A DNA stretch of 64,000 bases. Source: Hymenopus coronatus. Lineage: Eukaryota > Arthropoda > Insecta > Mantodea > Hymenopodidae. The stretch spans positions 101,230,001 to 101,294,000 of the forward strand of contig CM060881.1 of assembly GCA_030762935.1 (NCBI GenBank), written 5' to 3'. Below, piece by piece: positions 42,640 through 54,725 of this stretch. Each line of letters opens with the position of its first letter. Position 1 is the first letter of the stretch. The notes below the pieces were generated by a model. It was not told the DNA's origin. It did no database searches and worked only from the letters and a program-made list of their open reading frames with translations. The position numbers and the translations under genes were made by a program.

Positions 42640-44400
42640 TGGAGGTTTTTTAGTAGTAGAATTTATTGAATTTACAATAATACAACATTTGCACCACACA
42701 GTCGCAAGGATCGGGTGACCAAGCATGCTGCCTAAAAATACTTGAATTTAAAATATTACCTACATATTTATTTTATATATATTTACAAAATTGGAAATGC
42801 ACAGACACACACAGACACATAATACTCTCGCGCGCTAGGACAACAGAACCACAGTACACTAAAAAAAGAACAATCTGATATCACACACACACACACACAC
42901 ACACACTTGCACTCACAAATATTTTATCTTTTAGTGCACGTACTTTCATTAAGTATGTGCCCAGGCTTGGCCAGTTTTGGCTGTCAAGAATTAATTACCA
43001 GAATGGTGTCCGTCTTTTGGAAGCTAAAAATACTTTTTGCGATAACTTTTTTCCTAACATCGTCCATCTGCACGCATTCTGCCAAAATATGAGTCCAGTC
43101 TTCCTCATACCCGCACAATGGGCAATTCCGCCTACCAGCTTCATGAACTACCTTACAAGTTTTCCACCCTCCCAACCTGAGCCATGCTATTCCCGACCTT
43201 TGTTTCATAATCAATTCTGAAGTATATGCTACTTTACCCCACCCAATTTTTATTTTATTTTCTAACTCCAATGACGATTTTGTTTACATTCAGATTATTT
43301 TCCTGCCTTTTATATCGTATAGTCGTCTTTTTACTTTATTCAAGACGTTATAACTATTTTCGTTACTACTTTGATAATCGTTTAAGTCAATCTTTGATAA
43401 TCCCCGTTGTAACCCAGCCGCCCACCATTTTGGATGCTCTATGTTATTCATGTGATGCTAGTAAGCATATTACTCTTAGAGTTGCTTGGTCACCTTTAAA
43501 TATTCCCACTTAATTTAGCATATACAGCATCTTCCCAGCATCCTGCCTAACGAAGAACACCGTAATTAGAAGTGCCCCTCCCCAATTGTGGAATACGCTT
43601 CCAGAAACTACTTTATATTAGATATTTAGATTATCTATCCCATCCCAATATCTCACTTCCATATAGTAATGAAGACCTAACAATTGCCTCATACATAGTT
43701 TGTAATGTTTTTACAGGAATATCTGATATACGGCTCAATAACCTAAATATTTCAGAAAGTTGTACAATCCCTTTGTGTTTTACAAACTTTGTGTTCTTGT
43801 GCCATTTTCCTGCCATGTCAAACCTTACACCCATATAATCTAAATGTTTTAACATTTTTAATTCCTTTCTCCCCGTATGTCCACTTTTCCTGTTGACGTA
43901 CACTAACCGCTTTTAAATGTTAGTGCTTTAGTTTTAAGAATATTTACTTCCATGCCCCATTGTCTACAAAATAGTTTTATTGCGTTTAAACCAAATTGCA
44001 AACCATTTATTGTTTTAGAAAGAATAACAATGTCAGCGTACAAAAGAATTGGTATTTTTCACCTTCAACTGTCGGCGCATCTATGTCTTACTCCAGCATC
44101 ATATTAACAATGTCATCAATATACAAATTAAAAAGTAACGGAGATAATATGCAACCCTGAGATTTCCTCTGCGCTATGTCAGCACTTTACGTGCTAATTT
44201 AACTCACAAAACACTACGTTCCACAGTATCACACGCCATTTTAAAATCTACAAGCAATGTGTATACCTTACCTCCCTTATTTCTTAAATTATCATCAATT
44301 ATGATTTTTAGAATAAGAATATTGTCAGTGGTCGAAAAGCTGCTTGAAATTTAGAAATCATATATGTCATGACCCATTGTTTAATTCTTTCGTATAATAA
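42640..44400 (-). mobile_element. 5'-truncated LINE with dead reverse transcriptase
   Basis: The minus strand encodes, in broken frames, a non-LTR retrotransposon ORF2. In order from the right these are WVMTYMISKFQAAFRP (RT entry region), KVYTLLVDFKMACDTVER (motif A, with the catalytic Asp of VDF), SQGCILSPLLFNLYIDD (motif B region) and LLYADIVILSK. The last is the YADD box with one Asp codon missing. WGMEVNILKTKALTF and MGVRFDMAGKW follow, then SDIPVKTLQTMYEAIVRSSL with LLYGSEI. A C-terminal CPLCGYEEDWTHILAEC (CCHC zinc knuckle) completes it. Stops and frameshifts are frequent. No endonuclease domain or ORF1 lies upstream. The rest to 42640 would be 3' UTR; its exact end is uncertain and a CA run sits at 42882-42906. 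Confidence 0.8.
42882..42906. repeat. (CA)n microsatellite
   Basis: Twelve CA units. Confidence 0.85.
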
Positions 44401-47114
44401 GTATGATCACGTTGGTAGTGCGCGACACTCAAAGATTGCCGGGGTTGGTCTCTAACGTACATTTTTCCCCTCACTCAAAAAAAAAGAACAAAAAAAACTT
44501 TCCTTAGTATTGCCAATCAAAAATGCTTTGCTTTTATTATGGTGAACAGGGTATCTAATTTACCGCAAACTACTGAATTATTAAACGAATATGTGCATTA
44601 GCGTAAACTCTGGGAACTACAATCAAAAAGAAACCTTAGTGTCACCTTAAAGTCACTAGATACATTTTTGCACAACGTATTTCATGTCTGAAGGCTCGCT
44701 CTATTATACTTTCAAAATTTGGTGAAATCTATCAAATGAAGGTGAGGGAACCGAGCGCCCAAGAAAGGCGTGTGTTTCGTATCAAAAGCGCGAAGGCTGA
44801 GACATACATGTCTCGTCACGGGGCAAAGAGTTATTCAGAAGGGAAAGATAAACCATATCTAATAATATAAATTATACCAAGAAGGGAAATATAGATGTAC
44901 ATTGAAAATGGGAAGGGAAGAAAGATTTCAAACACGTATAAGTAGCCGAGTTGTCGCGAGCCGGCGAACGATCCCGAAAGCACCTCCCTGCCCGAGGGTA
45001 ACATAACGGAAGAGAAAACAATTCTCTCCGCTGGTCAGGGGACGCTTTTTGATGCACTTGGCAGTTTTTGAAACAGAGGCTTGAAAATGTTAATGCTTGG
45101 TTAAAAATAGTACAAAAAGAAATTGACGAGATGATTTTTTTCTAATATCACCAGTGGCTGTGTAATTAAATCATAAACTTCATATTTCAATAGCAAAAAT
45201 AAAAATTAACAAAATGACAAATAATTTTCTTCTCCTAAACCAATAGTCAGATAAAAATTTCAGCTCATCAATTTACTAATACTGTATTTATCAGTATAAC
45301 TGCAAAGTATTATATTTCCTCTAACTAAAATTCCATCGAGTGGAATGATTTAATTAAATGTCAACAAAACACTATAAATATGTTAATATCACAGGAACTA
45401 TTTTGAACAAAAGTCTTAAAATTAGTATGTAAGCTATTTTTAATTGCAATTGCTGTGTGAAAGTTTCAAATAAATTCAAGCAAAATTGTAGGTTTTAGAT
45501 TTTTCACAGATTGGCATCCTTAAAGGTTCAATCAAGATTAACCAAAATCATTTATAAAATAAATTACTTTTTAATAAAGTTTAAAAGAAGAAGATTCACA
45601 CTATATTTATTCGCTAAACTCCTGCTATAATAGTGTTTTATATCTACTATAATGTAAACTTTAATATAGCGATTACTATTCTTGTAAAACCTTAATATTT
45701 GTCCAATGTGCAATATCTACCTTTGTAAGAATAACGTTTTGTTTAAAATAATAATTCCATTTTCTGATTGCACAGAATTCCTGAAATAATTCTTTACATG
45801 TTACGGAAGTATTAGTATCTGTATCAAGTTAAAGAATTTATTCACTTAGCTTCTGATTGATTGATAACTGCTTACATTGTGTTTGATGTAAATTGTTGTG
45901 AGTGTGTTATTATTATTATTACTATTATTTTTATTATTTAGCTTTAATAACCTAACTATTTTTGGAGGGAAGTCTTTTTTTTTCTTTTTTACTTAATTAC
46001 TTTCTTCACAAACCGGTTCATCATCTTCCTGACAAACCGATCCATCATCCTCCTGACTAAGCGATACATTTTTTGTCACTTCCAGAAGAGTCTATGTGCT
46101 TGTGTTATTACTCACTGAGCTGATAGTATTGGCAGTCGGATATCCGCTGTAATTCTGTATCCTTGTGTAATTTCCGTTTGTTTCTCTGAGAAATTCAGAT
46201 GCCCCGAACCTAGGACCTTATGATATGTCTATATGCTTCTGTTGGTATTAGGCGAATTATTACTTCGCGTCTTATCTCCTTAGAATCCGACATTATTCAG
46301 TTGGCTAGCTTTATCTCTGTGACTGCTCCACGTGGAATTGAGTTTATTCCATGAAGTGTTTCTGATTATTTAACAGTTCTGCGTCTCTAAGAATTTCTTG
46401 TTTCATGGAAATAAAACAGAAGAACAAAAGAATATTAAGTGTATGATATACATTTTCAGTTATTCTTCAGCGCAGATTTGTCAACAAGAAAAGGACAACC
46501 TTAGCTCGAAAAATAAATGGTATAAGCAGATTTAATCTCTGCTCCATCGCGTTATCATTGGAGCATATGGAGACTTCATCGTACAATCCAGTTTTGTCCT
46601 TGAAACATTATTTTATTCCTCCCACATCTTATGCTCTATAAAGACTCAAATCACTTTAAAGCTGTTATTGTAAGTACAATTTTCGATTTTTGGTATCGAA
46701 TGCAATGTCCCGAAATACAAGAATGCTCTCTTAAGTGTTATTCAGTCCATTGTAAGGTAGATTTGGTTGGAAGTTACGGATATAGATTAAATCATTGCAG
46801 TTTGTAACGATATAAAGAGATTTCTGAGCGTGTCTGTGACGTGGTAGTTGTTCATGTATATTCTGGTGTTGCGCATGGATACTAGATAAAAATACTCCGC
46901 TCGGCATAAAAGATACGAGAGGTGACAGTTTCCACCTCATTACAAGAGATAGTGGTTCGACCGTCTTTGGCATCATTTTTTTGGCTTACGTATTAAAATT
47001 TTCAATATATATTGCTCCCAATCTTGGGGAAAAGCTCGCTCAAAGCCAGGTAATACCCACTAAGTTTTACGTAGTTCGTATTGCAGATTTAGTATTTGGA
47101 AACTGGCCGGAGGA
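44401..47114. other. anonymous, mostly AT-rich DNA
   Basis: About 2.7 kb without a recognised gene or repeat. A GC-richer patch at 44750-45060 (e.g. GAGCCGGCGAACGATCCCG) carries an unremarkable 61-codon frame on the minus strand. 45060-45900 is strongly AT-rich and seems unique in the window. Confidence 0.45.
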
Positions 47115-47357
47115 GTCGCCCTCCGTGGTGTAGTGGCTGACATGCTAGCCTCACATATCCAAGGTTCCAACCTGGCGGAGGGCGGTGGATTTTTTGGGGG
47201 CGTAAAAATCCTTAGCATGGCTTCCTTCGGAAGAAAAGCAAAGTCGTTGGTTCGTGTCGTAGAGAAAAATTAAGCGTCTTTCACGACCAATAGACAATGG
47301 TACGCTGAGAACCACTGTAGTTAAAGAGCGTCCATAAATAAAACTCCATTTCATTTC
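47115..47357 (+). mobile_element. SINE-V copy
   Basis: The head GTCGCCCTCCGTGGTGTAGTGGCTGACATG...CCTCACATA resembles tRNA-Val(CAC) and is followed by GGTTCCAACCTGGCGGAGG. The body has CGTAAAAATCCTTAGCATGG and AAAGAGCGTCCATAAATA. It lacks the internal GAGGCCTCT segment present in the 61991 copy. No A-tail and no clear target-site duplication. Confidence 0.7.
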
Positions 47358-48949
47358 TAGCCAAAGGATATTATTTCCCTTAGATGTGCATATTTAATTC
47401 TTGAAAGAGAGAAGGAAATTAATGCTTTCAAATCATTTGCTGGGAAAGCAAAGTGAAAATATACTTTGGCTTATGAAAAACACGAAGGCAATTGTTGAAA
47501 GTATTCTAAAACAAGGGTAAGGATTAATATATGCAAGAAATAGAAGAACTAGTATGTGTATGACTAGCTCAGCCAGAGGGAAATTTTGGTCACATAGACA
47601 GAAGGACTGTTTTGTATTATTTACATCATCATGATTACTTGTCTCATATAGATCACAATGACCATTGAAATAATTGTTTTAAGGTACTTTATTTCAGTAT
47701 GAATTATGAATATATTGCGCTATAATTTCTGTTGGCACTTTAAAACAATTAAACTTTTCATACAGTTTTACAATATGCTGTAATATGTTATTCACACTAT
47801 ATTCCTTATGCCATTCACGGAAATTTAAAGATTATGTACAGGATGGGAGGTGAATAAGTGAAAATATTTTTAAGAGCGTTTGGGGATCTTTTATTTGCAG
47901 TTTTTTCGCTATTTTCTAAAGTTATGTTTATGAGGTAAATTTCACGATATTTTAGCCTGGCGATTATTCCCTATCTCAGATGCACAGTTGTTTACGTAGT
48001 AGGTCACTCGGTTGACACTCTTCTGTCCTGCCCGACTATAGATGGAGTCATGTTTGTAAACACAACAGAGACCCAGTTCAACGCCGTTAAAACACGTTAA
48101 ACCCTGAAATTTGAGCTTCATTTATGACAATGCTATTAGTAAGGCGGACAAAATGAAGTACATTTATGTGTTATAGTCATTGTTATCCACCAAGTATCAA
48201 ATAATTTGTACTTATTTACCTCCTACCACCCTATATTTCTAGCATGAGTACATGTTACCCAAGCTTGTTTTGAAGTAGTAAGGATGAATATGGCATGTTG
48301 CTCACTTACAAAATAATAGGACGACAACCACGTTTTCTTCAATATATTAAGCAAAGTTAGTACTGGTGAAATACTAAGTACCGAAGATGATACTTGATTT
48401 CATGCGTAACACTTACTCGGTAGTGTTTTAAAATTCAAGTTAATAATTGTTGCTGTATAGATAATTCTCAGCTACAAAGTGTAACACTAAAGAGTATAAC
48501 ATTGTTTCGCAATCAGATTAATTTATGTTCACGATACCTAAGGAAATTGCCTAGAATCAAGTACCACAATACAGAATGTCCATATTTTAAAGAGAGGGGA
48601 AAATTGAAAATAGCGAGTTGGTAATGTGCGGTTTTGCACTCCCAATTACTATTGAAGGTTACAGGAGACACATGGTTAGAGCCCGTTTAAGTGGTACAAA
48701 AGGAGCTAAGAGCATTCAGCCCGCCGAAAATTTTATAGCTCACTTTGAAATTTGGATCACTGCAATAAGGTGTTGCATTTCTAGAAGAGGTGAATAAAAA
48801 GCAACAATGCTAAACTTTAAAATTCTTTGTGTATTATATATGTTCTTCATGCAATCGAAATTTATTCGTAATTTAAATTTAGCTCTTTCTGAATAATAAT
48901 CTAAATCATTCCTTCATTCCCTGAAGGATTCAGGTTTAGAGGAGTCCAT
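47358..48949. other. anonymous AT-rich DNA
   Basis: No recognised gene or repeat in about 1.6 kb. Confidence 0.45.
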
Positions 48950-49772
48950 TTTTATTTCCACTGTACATACAGTAAGGAGGGAAAGTATTACATTTCATCC
49001 AACATTTTGATACGCATAATTTCACGTTTTGAGGACTACTGAATCCAAAAACATTTTTAGAAAATGTTCTGTGCGTTTCTGTTTCTCTCTCTTTCTCTGT
49101 TTGTGAACAGAATAAGTCAAAAAAAGAAGAAAAAAAGTCAAATACCTATTTAAGTTCTGCATCTTCCAAGGATGAGACTCAACGCTTTTCAAGAAAATTC
49201 TCCCTCCCTAAAGAACTATTTACATTCAATATTTACAAAAAATTGTATTTATTTAAAATTGCTCTAACGGTCTTGATTAAAGTACCATATGTTTAACATA
49301 TCTTTATAATTTAAATTACAATGCTACTTCAATAATTGGAAATAGCCGCTTTAGACCTTCTCATTCGGTATTTCTTTTGCATACCTGGTAAACCGTAAGA
49401 GATAGCTAATATTGTAGGACAAAAATGAAGATCTCGTTAAGCAAATCAATTTATAGTACAATGAACCGTTTCTGAAACATACCTTGTTATTCGTTAATCT
49501 TCCTAATGCTTATACTATTCTGAAATGGGAAATCGCTATTCGCAATTTTATACTGTTTATGCAAAGAGAATGAAATTTCAATATAACCACCTAGCGACCA
49601 ATTTTTAAAGGTTGAACTTCAATTTAGCATAGTGTATTCTTTGTTTCCTTTTCACCTACAAGGAAATAGGAATAATGCCAATTTATCTCGATTATATGAA
49701 ATAGTTATAAGAATAATCCTTTTTAGGAATAGTTTGTTGAGGTAGGCTTGCGAATATAATACATCAGATTCT
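48950..49772 (-). mobile_element. F1 copy, diverged
   Basis: F1-minus orientation. The 3' end is diverged (TTTTTATTTCCACTGTACATACAG), but the GTATTACATTTCATCC, TTGCTCTAACGG, GGTAAACCGTAAGAGATAG and AATACATCAGATTC blocks are in order. The microsatellite has become C/T-rich (GTTTCTCTCTCTTTCTC). Confidence 0.6.
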
Positions 49773-50343
49773 TTCAATAGGGCATTTGGGAACAATTAGC
49801 CATATGTCGTTTTTGTTTATCGGCCCAGGCGTCAAATATTTGCGACATTATCTCCTCCAGGCACATTAACTATCTCTGTTATTTTGTCCGTACCAATAGC
49901 TCTGGAATCCCTTGGTTTTCTTTGATTATTTGCAGGACATCGGGGGCAACTGCAGGCAAAAAGCTAGTTGGATATTTAGTCTTCTCTAAAGTTTATTACG
50001 CTTTAATTTTAATATTTAAAAATTAATTCATGAGTCAAAATAAGACTGATATCTATTATCAACCTTGCTTTCTTCAACAGTTACTATCAAACTTTCTTTA
50101 AAAAAAATATTGCATCTTAGAACCTTTTTTTAAAAAAAAATTTGACAGTAACTGTCGCTTCTTTTGTTATTTCAGTTAGTTTCACATAATAGGTTCCGCT
50201 GTTATTAAAGATGCGAAATTTTAGCTATCTAAAATCTCCCTGCGTGATCATAAGTAATTTCATTCGCATTTTCTGTTTCATTTACCAAGTTTCCACTTTA
50301 TGTGGATTTTACACGTCGTATACTAATACTGGATATTGATATT
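49773..50343. other. unassigned DNA
   Basis: No recognised gene or repeat. Confidence 0.4.
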
Positions 50344-50353
50344 AAAGTATGCC

Positions 50354-50981
50354 TTGACACAGCGTCGTGACCGAGTGGTTAGACCTAGAACGCTCACCCC
50401 GACCGAGGTGACCCAGGTTCGATCCCAAGCGTCCGCATGTGGGATTTGTGGTGGACGAAGCGGTGTCTGGGAGAGTTTTCTATGGACCCTCCGGATTCCC
50501 CAGCTATTCATTCACCAAATTCTGCTTTTGTATCATGTGTCGCTTGCATTTCATTCCAACCACTTCCTCATGCTCATACCTGGCTACAGGCCAACCACTC
50601 ATTCCAGATTCTTCATTCTGTGGTATCATGCCGTTGGTTCCCGACAGGCTTCTGACCTCTAGACATCCGCTTGTAAGTTCTAGGGAGGCTGTCAGACCTA
50701 AATACGGGGAGGCTAAGTAGATAACGCCAGAAAGCCGGTCCACATGGCTGCGCTCGTTAAGTGCCTCGCTTTGCTGCTTCGTGACGCAAGGGATCGTGGA
50801 TTCGTGTCTCGCCTTAGAAATAAGTGTTTCTATGTTTTTAAATGTGTACATGTATGTATATTACAAGAAAAAGGCAAAACGTAATTAAATAAGAAACAAA
50901 GAAAATGTTGGGAAAATGGGAAAAAGGAGAGAAAAAAGGTATACAAGACTCAGGAACTGTATTTAAAAAAAAAAAAAAAAA
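50354..50981 (+). mobile_element. composite SINE (B head + SINE-A), 10-bp TSD
   Basis: AAAGTATGCC occurs at 50344-50353 and again at 50982-50991, directly after an A-tail of about 20. The unit between them starts with a class-II tRNA-like head (GTGACCGAGTGGTTAGACC, B box in CCCAGGTTCGATCCCAAG) and the SINE-B signature TTTGTGGTGGACGAAGCGG. A unique middle follows, and from 50735 a second tRNA-like head and body of SINE-A (CCGGTCCACATGGCTGCG ... GAACTGTATTTAAAA). No separate duplication flanks the SINE-A part. The whole 628 bp therefore appears to have moved as one RNA. The many overlapping open frames in 50323-50851 are incidental. Confidence 0.75.
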
Positions 50982-51032
50982 AAAGTATGCCATTACAGGT
51001 GTAATAATAAAGGCACTTTTATAGCTGCTAAG

Positions 51033-51280
51033 CGGACCCCATGGCCACGCTCGCCAAGGCGTCCCGCTTTGGTGCTTCGTTGCGCTGGGGATCGTGGGTT
51101 CGAGTCCCGCCTTGGGCATGGGTGTTATATGTTTGTGTATATGTGTGTGTTGTAAAAGTAAGAAAACAGTAATAATACGGCAAAACAAAGTAAAAAGAAA
51201 AAGGTAAATAAAAAAGTAGGGTATGCAGTGCCGGAGTCCTGATCAGATTCCGGTACTGTATTTAAAAAAAAAAAAAAAAA
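51033..51280 (+). mobile_element. SINE-A, full-length copy
   Basis: Head GACCCCATGGCCACGCTCGCC, intact B box in GTGGGTTCGAGTCCCGCC, body with GTGTATATGTGTGTGTTG, tail GGTACTGTATTTAAAA with about 17 A. It stands alone 42 bp downstream of the composite element. Confidence 0.75.
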
Positions 51281-51289
51281 CTAAAAATT

Positions 51290-51925
51290 CTGACTGTTTA
51301 GCGCTTATGCAAAGGTGTGTGTCTTGTTTGTTGAAGAAGTTGCCTACCAAGAAGGCGTACACATAAATGTAGAAGCTTCAATGTTTTATCAACAAACTGC
51401 GATTGTGTGGCATATCATACTAAAATCTCTTTCGCAATGATAAGGGGACATTCTCACATTGATATTACATAGCCAGCTTAGATTTATTGTAGTGAAACTA
51501 TATCGAAATTAAAAATACCCTGATCGGTTTTGTTTCCCATAGAGCAAAATTTGATATGAAAAAAATAGAAGTTTAAAATAAATTCATTAATCCTAGCCAA
51601 TATGGTATATAGCGCTCTTTAAAAACACTAAGCCATAAACATTACAAAACATTGCTATTTTTCTCTGCAGTTTTTTGGACGTACCCTTTATTGGAAATCA
51701 AACGTAATTACAATCAATTTTATCTTCCCTACATGCTTTTAAGTCATTTTATTTGCGGTCCTGCGCGAAGATAATTGTAGCATCGGTTTGGACAAAGCTC
51801 ATTATCAGCGCGTGGCATATAACCAGGCATTTGATCGCTGGGTGGAAGACAGGCCTAAAGTTAGCCGTTACTTAAAACTATCAACTATTTTGTGCTGATT
51901 ACGAGAGAAAAATATGAGAGAAAAT
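51290..51925 (+). repeat. repeat H, copy 1
   Basis: Shares ordered blocks with 53830-54470: GAAGTTGCCTACCAAGAAGG, AAAATACCCTGATCGG, TAACCAGGCATTTGATCGCTGGG and GGAAGACAGGCCTAAAGTTAGC. No tRNA head, transposase or RT is visible, so its nature is unknown. Confidence 0.5.
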
Positions 51926-52042
51926 GCAGCATTCAATGTGACAAACGGTCTATTGTGAGTTTTGTTTGATAGACATAGAAGGTAAGTTTGAATTTATTTA
52001 ACTTATAGGCACTCCATTAAGTTGTGATATAGCTAGTTTTTC
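51926..52042. other. short spacer
   Basis: No recognised feature. Confidence 0.35.
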
Positions 52043-52858
52043 AAAGTTTATTACTTTATCCAGCACGTATGTACAATGAATAGTAGGTAGAGAAGATACA
52101 TAATGTATTCCACCCAAAAATTCTATACCGAGATTTCAATGAAAATATATATTTTGAGGGCCCCTGAATGCAAAAAAAGAGATATTTTTAGAAAAAGGTC
52201 AAAGTGTGTTATGTGTCTGTGTTGCCAACATAATTCAAAAAGGAAAATTCCGCTATACGCCATACTTGATATTTAAGTTTAGTATCTTCTAAACATGTTA
52301 CCCTACACTATATTTATATGGAATATTTTTCGAAAATTTTAATTTTATAAAAGGTGGCTTTAACGATTATGATTAAAATGTAGTATAGCAAAGATGCTTA
52401 AATGTTAAATAAAATGTATATCTTGAATTTCTTGGGAATAGCCACGGAAGTCATCTTCATTATCTGACTCTTGCAAAACTGGTAAACTGTAAGAGATAGA
52501 AGCCTACTGTGCAGAAATGTATACCTCGTTAAAACACACAATTTAAGTCAAATTATAGAACAATTTCCAAGATATTCTCTACTATCGATTTCAATTTTAA
52601 AATATTTCTCAAACGAAAAGGGCTGGTATTGAAAAGATAATTGAGTTTCAATGACAACCACATAGCGACATCTTTTAAACGATTTTGCTATTGCTTTAGA
52701 CTATTGACTTATTTGCGTTCTAATTATAAGAAACAATGTAATAACACCGCTTCTGGTAATTTTTATCTTAATTGGCATGCTGTAGATGAAATAAGTCCTT
52801 TGTAAGAATAGCTTTTTGGTAGGACAAATAGAGAATTATGTGAAGGGACACATCAGGT
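52043..52858 (-). mobile_element. F1 copy
   Basis: F1-minus orientation from TTTATTACTTTATCCAGCACG to ACACATCAGG. It lacks the guanine-rich block next to the microsatellite, and the microsatellite is only GTGTGTTATGTGTCTGTG. Confidence 0.65.
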
Positions 52859-53090
52859 TTTTACTTTCTTTCTTTTCTTTTGCTTTTACCAAGGGTGGAT
52901 GTTAACAGTCACCTATTAGTTATTCCACTTAGTTTTAAATATAATAGGCTCTACTGTTACTATCGCTGCGAACCAAAATCCACTTATATGTCGCCTGTGG
53001 TGTTATTTCTAGAAGAAGTGGGTGTAATAAACATTATCAAAAAAGTTATACCAATACCGATTGATTACCAACTATGAATGACAGCAATGT

Positions 53091-53602
53091 ATAACAACAA
53101 CAACAACAGTAATAATAATAGTAATAATAATAGTAATAGTAATAATAATAATAATAATAATAGTAATAATAATAGTAATAATAATAATAGTAATAATAAT
53201 AATAGTAATAATAATAATAATAGTAATAATAATAATAATAATAATAATAGTAATAATAATAATAGTAATAATAATAGTAATAATAATAATAATAGTAATA
53301 ATAATAATAGTAATAATAATAGTAATAATAATAATAGTAACAATAATAATAGTAACAATAATAACAACAATAATAACAACAATAAAAACAACAATAATAA
53401 TAACAATAATAACAACAATAATAACAACAATAATAACAACATTAATAACAACAATAATAACAACATTAATAACAACAATAATAACAACAATAATAACAAC
53501 AATAACAACAACAATAACAACAACAACAACAACAATAACAATAACAATAATAATAACAATAACAATAATAATAATAACAATAACAATAACAATAACAATA
53601 AC

Positions 53603-53655
<53 letters not shown>

Positions 53656-53688
53656 TAATAATAATAATAATAATAATAGTCTCTCTCC
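53091..53688. repeat. 600-bp AAT/AGT/AAC trinucleotide array
   Basis: About 200 trinucleotides in unbroken register. The left 250 bp are AAT with AGT interspersed every 3-6 units, the middle 250 bp mix AAC with AAT, and the right 90 bp are almost pure AAT. The open frames over it (poly-Asn/Ser plus strand, poly-Leu minus strand) are a consequence of the stop-free repeat and not genes. A shorter, decayed ATA/ATAATG-like satellite continues at 53730-53800. Confidence 0.95.
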
Positions 53689-53829
53689 TCTGGCTGCTAA
53701 GTGAAGCAATGTATAATACTACTCAAAGTAATAATAATTATTAATAATAAATACTACTACCAATAATAGTCATAATAATAATGATAATGACGACGATAGT
53801 AATAATTGTCTTACTTTTCTGGCTGCTAA

Positions 53830-54470
53830 GCAAAGAATTCCAAGCGCCTAGTGCTTATAGAGTTGCGCGTGACATGGTTATCGAACAAGTTGCCTAACAA
53901 GTGAGGCGTTAAAACTGAACGTGAGAACCTTCTGTGTCGTAGCTACAGATTGCAATCGTGCGGAATGTGTTCTACCATTGTCACAATGGTGTTACAGATC
54001 GAGCTGAAATGTATTCTAGTAAAGGTAGATTAAAAGTAAAAATACCTGTGTCTCGGCTTTCTATCCCATAACCAACAGCCAAGTTTGACACGAGCAATTA
54101 GCTACACATTAGAATGGTTCACTGATATTAATTCCTTGCATATATCGGTGCTTAAAAATCTCTAAGCAAAAGTAATTACGTAATTTCCTAGTTTATTTTT
54201 GTAACTTCCTTTGTTAGAGGTACCCATCATCGGGAACAAATTAGAGTATTTTCAGCTGATTATGACTTCGCATTAAAGTCTTGAGCTTTATCTTATTTTA
54301 AGTGTAGTTTTAAGCACACTTAAGTCTCGGTTCAATATTAGCGTGAGACATAATACCAGGCAGTTGAACGTTGGGCGGAAGACAGGCATAACGTCAGCAG
54401 TTTCAACCCAAAACTAAATATTTGCCGCTAATTAGCTAGCTATTTAGGGATCTTATGGGAGAGAAAACCG
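53830..54470 (+). repeat. repeat H, copy 2
   Basis: Diverged second copy: GAACAAGTTGCCTAACAAG, AATACCTGTGTCTCGGC, TAATACCAGGCAGTTGAACG and GGCGGAAGACAGGC. It also lies just upstream of an F1-minus copy, as copy 1 does. Confidence 0.5.
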
Positions 54471-54509
54471 ATACACAACATTTTTATTTTCGATCTAAAT
54501 TCATTAAGC

Positions 54510-54725
54510 AATTGCAGCTCTGAATTTCTTGGAAATAGCGGCTGAAGTTTTCTTCAGTCTGAATGACTTTTGTATGATTGGTAAACCGTAAAATATAGTG
54601 GGAAACTTACAGCACAACATATAAATATCGGTAAACAGCACACTTTATATAATATAAACCTTCTGTAGAACTAACCATTTCAGAAATACTCCCTGTTATT
54701 GGTTTAAATTATAAAATTTTTAAGA
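54510..54725 (-). mobile_element. F1 internal fragment
   Basis: F1-minus orientation: AATTTCTTGGAAATAGCGGC, GGTAAACCGTAAAATATAG and CTCCCTGTTATTGGTTT. Both ends missing. A possible continuation lies at 56040-56163. Confidence 0.55.

Noticed and set aside
47115..47200. Functional tRNA-Val gene
   Set aside because: Head sequence and anticodon-like CAC resemble tRNA-Val, but the B box is altered and the sequence continues into the same body as the other SINE-V copies.
50336..50851. Four overlapping frames of 72-115 codons on both strands
   Set aside because: All cross the composite SINE, whose boundaries are set by the 10-bp duplication.
53065..53709. Long poly-Leu (minus) and poly-Asn (plus) open frames of more than 200 codons
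   Set aside because: They are the stop-free translation of the AAT/AGT/AAC array on both strands. No non-repeat domain flanks them.
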